Below are positions 41,400 to 44,543 of a stretch of 44,543 bases of DNA, in pieces. Position 1 is the stretch's first letter. Each line of letters starts with the position of its first letter. The translations under genes and the position numbers were made by a program. The notes below the pieces were generated by a model. The model was given only the letters and a program-made list of their open reading frames with translations. It did not search any database and was not told the DNA's origin. Source of the stretch: CAZKXX01 sp964556705 (lineage in GTDB: Bacteria > Acidobacteriota > Terriglobia > UBA7540); the NCBI GenBank assembly GCA_964556705.1, contig CAZKXX010000019.1:1-44543 (forward strand). The letters are read 5' to 3'.

Positions 41400-42068
41400 A
41401 TGGTAGCCATTCTGGTCCTCGTTACGTTCCTCGTTTTTGTTCTCGTGGACTACTACTTTCAGCGCCGTCGTCCGGCCGAGATGGAAGCGACTCGGGTTGC
41501 GAAAGAGGAAGAGGCGAGTTTCCCGGTCAGCATTGTGGGTGGATTTCGTCTGCCCGCGCACCTGGGCTATCACCCGGGGCACACCTGGGCGATGAAGGAA
41601 GTTCGGCACCAGGTAAGAGCCGGTCTCGACGACTTCGCCGCTCATCTCGTGGGGCCGCTCGATCGGATCGAATTGCCGCAGCGCGGCCGCTGGCTTCGCC
41701 AGGGTGAGAAGGCCTGGACATTGGTCCGGGGTGAGCATCGCTTCGAAATGGTTTCTCCGATCGAGGGCGAAGTGGTGGACTTGAACGGGGAAATTGAGCG
41801 CGACCCGACGCTGGCGGTCCGCGACCCTTACGGGGCGGGCTGGCTGGTGGCCGTGGAGGCGCCGGCCGTGGACGCGAATCTGAAGAACCTGCTTCATGGG
41901 CGGCTCGCCCATCGCTGGATGGAAGAGGCGGTGATGAACCTTTACAGCCAGACGAACGGCGGCACCACGCTGCACTTGCAGGACGGGGGGCGCGCTGTCG
42001 CCGACATCCTCAGCCAGGTGCCCGAAGAGCGTTGGGAGAAGCTGGTGCGCTCGCTCTTTCTGAGCTGA
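41400..42068 (+). CDS. Membrane-anchored GcvH-like protein lacking the lipoyl lysine
   Basis: This is a 222-residue protein. An N-terminal membrane helix (MVAILVLVTFLVFVLVDYYF, residues 1-20) is followed by a region of about 35 residues and an H-protein-like domain (about 58-155): YHPGHTWAMKE, VRAGLDDFAAHLVGPLDRIE and SPIEGEVVDLNGEIERDPTL match glycine cleavage H protein. The residue that should be the lipoylated lysine, seven before the Ser-Pro of SPIEGE, is glutamate, so lipoylation and glycine cleavage are excluded. GGAGGTG before the ATG supports the start. It heads an operon with a paralogue and HybA/HybB-like subunits, so it is likely an accessory or carrier subunit of that membrane redox complex. 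Confidence 0.85.
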   Translation: MVAILVLVTFLVFVLVDYYFQRRRPAEMEATRVAKEEEASFPVSIVGGFRLPAHLGYHPGHTWAMKEVRHQVRAGLDDFAAHLVGPLDRIELPQRGRWLRQGEKAWTLVRGEHRFEMVSPIEGEVVDLNGEIERDPTLAVRDPYGAGWLVAVEAPAVDANLKNLLHGRLAHRWMEEAVMNLYSQTNGGTTLHLQDGGRAVADILSQVPEERWEKLVRSLFLS

Positions 42069-42102
42069 ATCCCGCGCCGCGTGGGCGCAAGGAGATGCCA
42101 TC

Positions 42103-42726
42103 ATGGTCGCAATCTTGGTTGCCTTGATGTTCGTGGGACTGGTCCTGCTGGACCTGGTGCTGCAAAAGCTAGAGGCGCGGAAAGCCGCGGTGCTGGCGGC
42201 GCGAGCGACGCAACCCGCTGAGGCGGCGCGCGTCCCGGTGGCCGCGAATCCGTGGCTCGTGCCGGAGGGCGTCCTGCTCTGTGAAGGTCACGCCTGGCTC
42301 CGCCCACAGGAAGGCGCGGTGTTTCGCGCCGGCGCGGACGCGCTGGTCGCGCACGTTCTGGGCGCGGCCGCGCGCGTTACGCCGCCGCGCGTGGGACAGG
42401 AGCTCTGGCCGGGCTCGCCGCTCTTCGGTGTGGAAGTCGGGGGAAGAAAGCTGGAGATCACTTCGCCGGTGGGCGGGCGCGTGGTGGCCGTCAATCAGCT
42501 TCTCGATGACCGGCCGGAGACGCTCGTGCAATCGCCGTATGAAGACGGCTGGGTGTGCGANNNNNNNNNNNNNNNNNNNNNNNNNNNNNNNNNNNNNNNN
42601 NNNNNNNNNNNNNNNNNNNNNNNNNNNNNNNNNNNNNNNNNNNNNNNNNNNNNNNNNNNNCTGTTGTTGAATGCAGCGGCACGCGACGTGCTGTCAAGTG
42701 CGGCGGCGGGCCAAGTCCGGCCGTGA
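42103..42726 (+). CDS. Second GcvH-like membrane protein, interrupted by an assembly gap
   Basis: This tandem paralogue of the preceding gene has the same MVAILV-type membrane start (1-20) and an H-protein-like core (GHAWLRPQEGAVFRAGADAL, then SPVGGRVVAVN). The lysine position is glycine. AAGGAGAT before the ATG confirms initiation. Bases 42561-42660 are N, so about 34 residues are undefined, and the reading frame after the gap (LLLNAAARDVLSSAAAGQVRP) is not assured. The stop and length are therefore provisional. It is co-directional with its neighbours and 34 bases after the first paralogue. Confidence 0.75.
   Translation: MVAILVALMFVGLVLLDLVLQKLEARKAAVLAARATQPAEAARVPVAANPWLVPEGVLLCEGHAWLRPQEGAVFRAGADALVAHVLGAAARVTPPRVGQELWPGSPLFGVEVGGRKLEITSPVGGRVVAVNQLLDDRPETLVQSPYEDGWVCXXXXXXXXXXXXXXXXXXXXXXXXXXXXXXXXXXLLLNAAARDVLSSAAAGQVRP
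42561..42660. other. 100-base N gap
   Basis: These are exactly 100 unknown bases, the usual placeholder for a scaffold gap of unestimated length. They fall within the second GcvH-like gene. The true distance and frame across them are unknown. Confidence 0.99.
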
Positions 42727-42771
42727 CAGTTTGCCCGTGTCGCCCGCAAAGGCTCCGAGAGTGGTGAATTC

Positions 42772-43530
42772 ATGAGCAAAGCGATCCTAGTGGATACGAC
42801 ACAATGTATCGGCTGCGGCCTCTGCGCCTCCGCCTGCAAGGAGACCAACGGCCTGCCGGAAGGCGAGGCGACGGAACTTTCCGCCGAGACCTTTAACGTT
42901 GTGGAATCCCACGCGGACGTTTTTGTCCGAAAGTTCTGCATGCACTGCGTGGACCCGACCTGCGTCTCCGTTTGTCCGGTGGGCGCGTTCAGAAAGACGG
43001 CAGAAGGCCCCGTTGTCTATGAAGCCGAGCGCTGCATCGGCTGCCGGTATTGCATGATGGCCTGCCCGTTCGGCATTCCGCGATATGAGTGGGGCTCGAC
43101 GCTGCCGGTGGTCAAGAAGTGCACGATGTGCGCGCCGCGCCAGGCGCGGGGATTGCAGCCCGCCTGCGTGGAGGCCTGCCCGGTCGGTGCGACCGTTTTC
43201 GGCGAGCGCGACGAACTGCTGGCCGAGGCGCACCGGCGCATCCGGGAAAATCCCTCCGGCTACGTCAACCAGGTGTACGGAGAGAAGGAAGTCGGCGGGA
43301 CTTCGGTGCTGTACCTTTCCGCCGTGCCGTTCGAAAGCCTGGGCTTTCCGGCGGACCTGCCGCACGACGCGCTGCCGCAATACACCTACCGGGTCCTTTC
43401 GAAGATCCCGTCCGTGGTTTCGCTGGGCGGAATACTGCTCGGCGGTATCTGGTGGATTACGGCGCGCCGCGCCGCCGTGGCCCGCGCCGAAGCGAAGGAA
43501 GCTGACGAGAAGGAGGCGGTCGATGGCTGA
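42772..43530 (+). CDS. HybA-like 4Fe-4S ferredoxin subunit
   Basis: This 252-residue electron-transfer subunit contains four 4Fe-4S clusters (16 cysteines). The groups are CIGCGLCASAC (residues 15-25), CMHCVDPTCVSVC, CIGCRYCMMACPFG and CTMCAPRQARGLQPACVEAC. The C-terminal segment SLGGILLGGIWWITARRA (about 220-237) is a membrane anchor. This matches HybA/FdhB/DsrO-type proteins that pass electrons from a periplasmic oxidoreductase to a quinone-linked membrane subunit. The catalytic subunit is not in the window. The stop overlaps the start of a 23-codon mini-gene that joins it to the next subunit. Confidence 0.92.
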   Translation: MSKAILVDTTQCIGCGLCASACKETNGLPEGEATELSAETFNVVESHADVFVRKFCMHCVDPTCVSVCPVGAFRKTAEGPVVYEAERCIGCRYCMMACPFGIPRYEWGSTLPVVKKCTMCAPRQARGLQPACVEACPVGATVFGERDELLAEAHRRIRENPSGYVNQVYGEKEVGGTSVLYLSAVPFESLGFPADLPHDALPQYTYRVLSKIPSVVSLGGILLGGIWWITARRAAVARAEAKEADEKEAVDG

Positions 43531-43594
43531 GTCGCCGCGCGCCGTCGCAAGCGGCATGCGGTTTCCGCGGCCGAGGTACGGAGAGGACTCATGA
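43523..43594 (+). CDS. 23-residue coupled mini-ORF between the HybA-like and HybB-like genes
   Basis: An ATG at 43523 lies within the end of the HybA-like gene and is preceded by AAGGAGG with six-base spacing, a near-perfect ribosome-binding site. It encodes MAESPRAVASGMRFPRPRYG plus three residues and ends at TGA 43592-43594, which overlaps the ATG of the HybB-like gene (ATGA). It may be a leader for coupling translation rather than a functional peptide. It could also be an artefact of a start site. Confidence 0.45.
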   Translation: MAESPRAVASGMRFPRPRYGEDS

Positions 43595-44543
43595 GACTTC
43601 CCAAAATCACATTCTGGCGCACGGTTCTGGTGGTCATCCTCGCCGCGGGCTTTTACTCGACGCTGCTGCGCTTCACGCAGGGTCTGGGCGCGGCGACGGC
43701 CTTGAGCGACCACTTTCCGTGGGGACTCTGGATCGGCTTCGACGTCCTGTGCGGCGTGGGCCTGGCGGCGGGCGGATTCACGATTGCGGCGGTCGTCTAT
43801 CTGTTCCACCTCGACCGTTTCCGGCCGATCCTGCGCCCGACGATTCTGACGGCGTTTCTGGGCTACGGTCTCGTGGCCGTCGCGCTCCTGTACGACCTCG
43901 GGCAGCCGCAACGCATCTGGCATCCGCTGGTGATGTGGAACCCGCGCTCGGTGATGTTCGAAGTGGCCTGGTGCGTGATGCTTTACCTGACCGTGCTGGC
44001 GCTGGAGTTCTCGCCCGTAGTGTTCGAACGCTTTCGCTGGCACCGGGCGCTGAAAATCATGAAGGCGGTGACCGTGCCGCTGGTCATCGCCGGCGTGCTG
44101 CTTTCGACGCTCCACCAGTCTTCGCTCGGCAGCCTCTATCTCATCGTTCCCTCGAAGCTGCACCCGTTCTGGTACTCGCCGTGGCTGCCGGTGTTCTTCT
44201 TCGTTTCGGCCATCGCCGTGGGCCTGGCGATGACGATTTTCGAGTCGAACCTGAGCGCGCGGGCCTTTCGGCGCGAACTCGAACTGCCGCTGCTCCGCGA
44301 CCTCGGGAAGGCGATGGCGGTGGTGCTGGCTGTGTACGGCCTGATGCGGTTTCAGGACCTCTTCACGCGCGGGGCGCTGGAACACCTGCGGTATCTGACC
44401 GCGGAGTCCGCGCTGTTCGGCCTGGAGGTGCTGCTCGGGATCGCACTGCCCGCAACTCTGCTGGCGTCGCGGCGGGTGCGGGAAAGCCGGGAAGGGCTGT
44501 TTGCCGGCGCGGTACTGGTGATCACGGGATTTCTGCTCAACCG
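43591..44543 (+). CDS. HybB/NrfD-like membrane quinone-linked subunit (partial, C-terminus cut)
   Basis: This is an open frame of 317 codons to the window end. It is a polytopic protein of the NrfD/HybB family with about eight helices so far. The diagnostic segments are DHFPWGLWIGFDVLCGVGLA near 40-59 and LLSTLHQSSLGSLYLIVPSK near 170-189. NrfD/HybB-type proteins carry electrons between the iron-sulfur subunit and the quinone pool and may couple this to proton movement. The start is at ATG 43591, with GGAGAGG upstream and a 4-base overlap with the mini-ORF. With the HybA-like protein it forms the membrane module of a hydrogenase or formate-dehydrogenase-type complex; the catalytic gene should follow beyond the window. 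Confidence 0.93.
   Translation, partial: MRLPKITFWRTVLVVILAAGFYSTLLRFTQGLGAATALSDHFPWGLWIGFDVLCGVGLAAGGFTIAAVVYLFHLDRFRPILRPTILTAFLGYGLVAVALLYDLGQPQRIWHPLVMWNPRSVMFEVAWCVMLYLTVLALEFSPVVFERFRWHRALKIMKAVTVPLVIAGVLLSTLHQSSLGSLYLIVPSKLHPFWYSPWLPVFFFVSAIAVGLAMTIFESNLSARAFRRELELPLLRDLGKAMAVVLAVYGLMRFQDLFTRGALEHLRYLTAESALFGLEVLLGIALPATLLASRRVRESREGLFAGAVLVITGFLLN

Noticed and set aside
41217..42104. 295-codon frame antisense to the first GcvH-like gene
   Set aside because: It mirrors a plus-strand gene with clear H-protein motifs and a ribosome-binding site.
1..44543. CRISPR array, rRNA operon or intact insertion sequence
   Set aside because: No regularly spaced repeats, rRNA-like sequence or transposase frame was seen anywhere.

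Overview
The window is 44.5 kb of GC-rich, gene-dense bacterial DNA with a 100-base N gap at 42561-42660, so it is probably a draft or metagenome-assembled contig. The gene set suggests a Gram-negative, probably Acidobacteriota. It has OmpA and lipoprotein export, a Tat-exported Gfo/Idh/MocA oxidoreductase, a 2-oxoglutarate dehydrogenase E1 without its partners, several stand-alone lipid enzymes, HybA/HybB-type membrane redox subunits and a secreted ADP-ribosylglycohydrolase-like protein. The phylum is an inference from gene content; there is no rRNA or marker gene to prove it.

Layout. 1-2.8 kb: a partial gene, an OmpA-family protein, a MITE-like repeat flanked by TTAG, an SDR remnant and a small conserved protein; this is the most eroded stretch. 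2.9-9.0 kb: secreted ADP-ribosylglycohydrolase-like protein, serine hydrolase with a membrane tail, aldo/keto reductase, Gfo/Idh oxidoreductase and tRNA-Leu(UAA). 9.1-21.6 kb: a long minus-strand run with deoC, a PlsC acyltransferase, sucA, and then a tight lipid operon (NAD-dependent thioester-reductase-like protein, polysaccharide pyruvyl transferase, acyl-CoA ligase, ABM monooxygenase, enoyl-CoA hydratase, acyl carrier protein, second acyl ligase, diacylglycerol-kinase-like lipid kinase). 21.6-25.5 kb: redox and signalling genes, including a peroxiredoxin-like gene read through an in-frame UGA, a PAS sensor, a DUF4287/SRPBCC protein, a secreted metallo-beta-lactamase-fold protein and MsrB. 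25.5-36.2 kb: fatty-acid hydroxylase, a degenerate-HAD/fatty acyl-CoA reductase fusion, MscL, two secreted beta-rich proteins, an acyltransferase-acyl ligase fusion and a Spinster-like MFS transporter. 36.4-40.9 kb: GntR regulator, a one-heme cytochrome-porin (Cyc2-like), an alpha/beta hydrolase, a lipoprotein and a GNAT enzyme. 41.4-44.5 kb: two membrane-anchored GcvH-like proteins without the lipoyl lysine, followed by HybA-like and HybB/NrfD-like subunits, cut by the window end.

The strongest observation is the selenoprotein at 21611-22186. An upstream, well-initiated reading frame with peroxiredoxin N-terminal sequence runs into TGA exactly where the family has its catalytic cysteine, then continues as the rest of the family. 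A 7-bp GC hairpin with an AGUU loop lies 25 nt after the UGA, the geometry of a bacterial SECIS element. A second theme is unusual membrane lipid metabolism. At least seven loci (two PlsC domains, three acyl ligases, ACP, two Male-sterility-type reductases, lipid kinase, lysophospholipid-transporter-like MFS) point to acyl activation, reduction and re-esterification. They might serve ether or wax-type lipids or phospholipid remodelling; the product cannot be read from the sequence.
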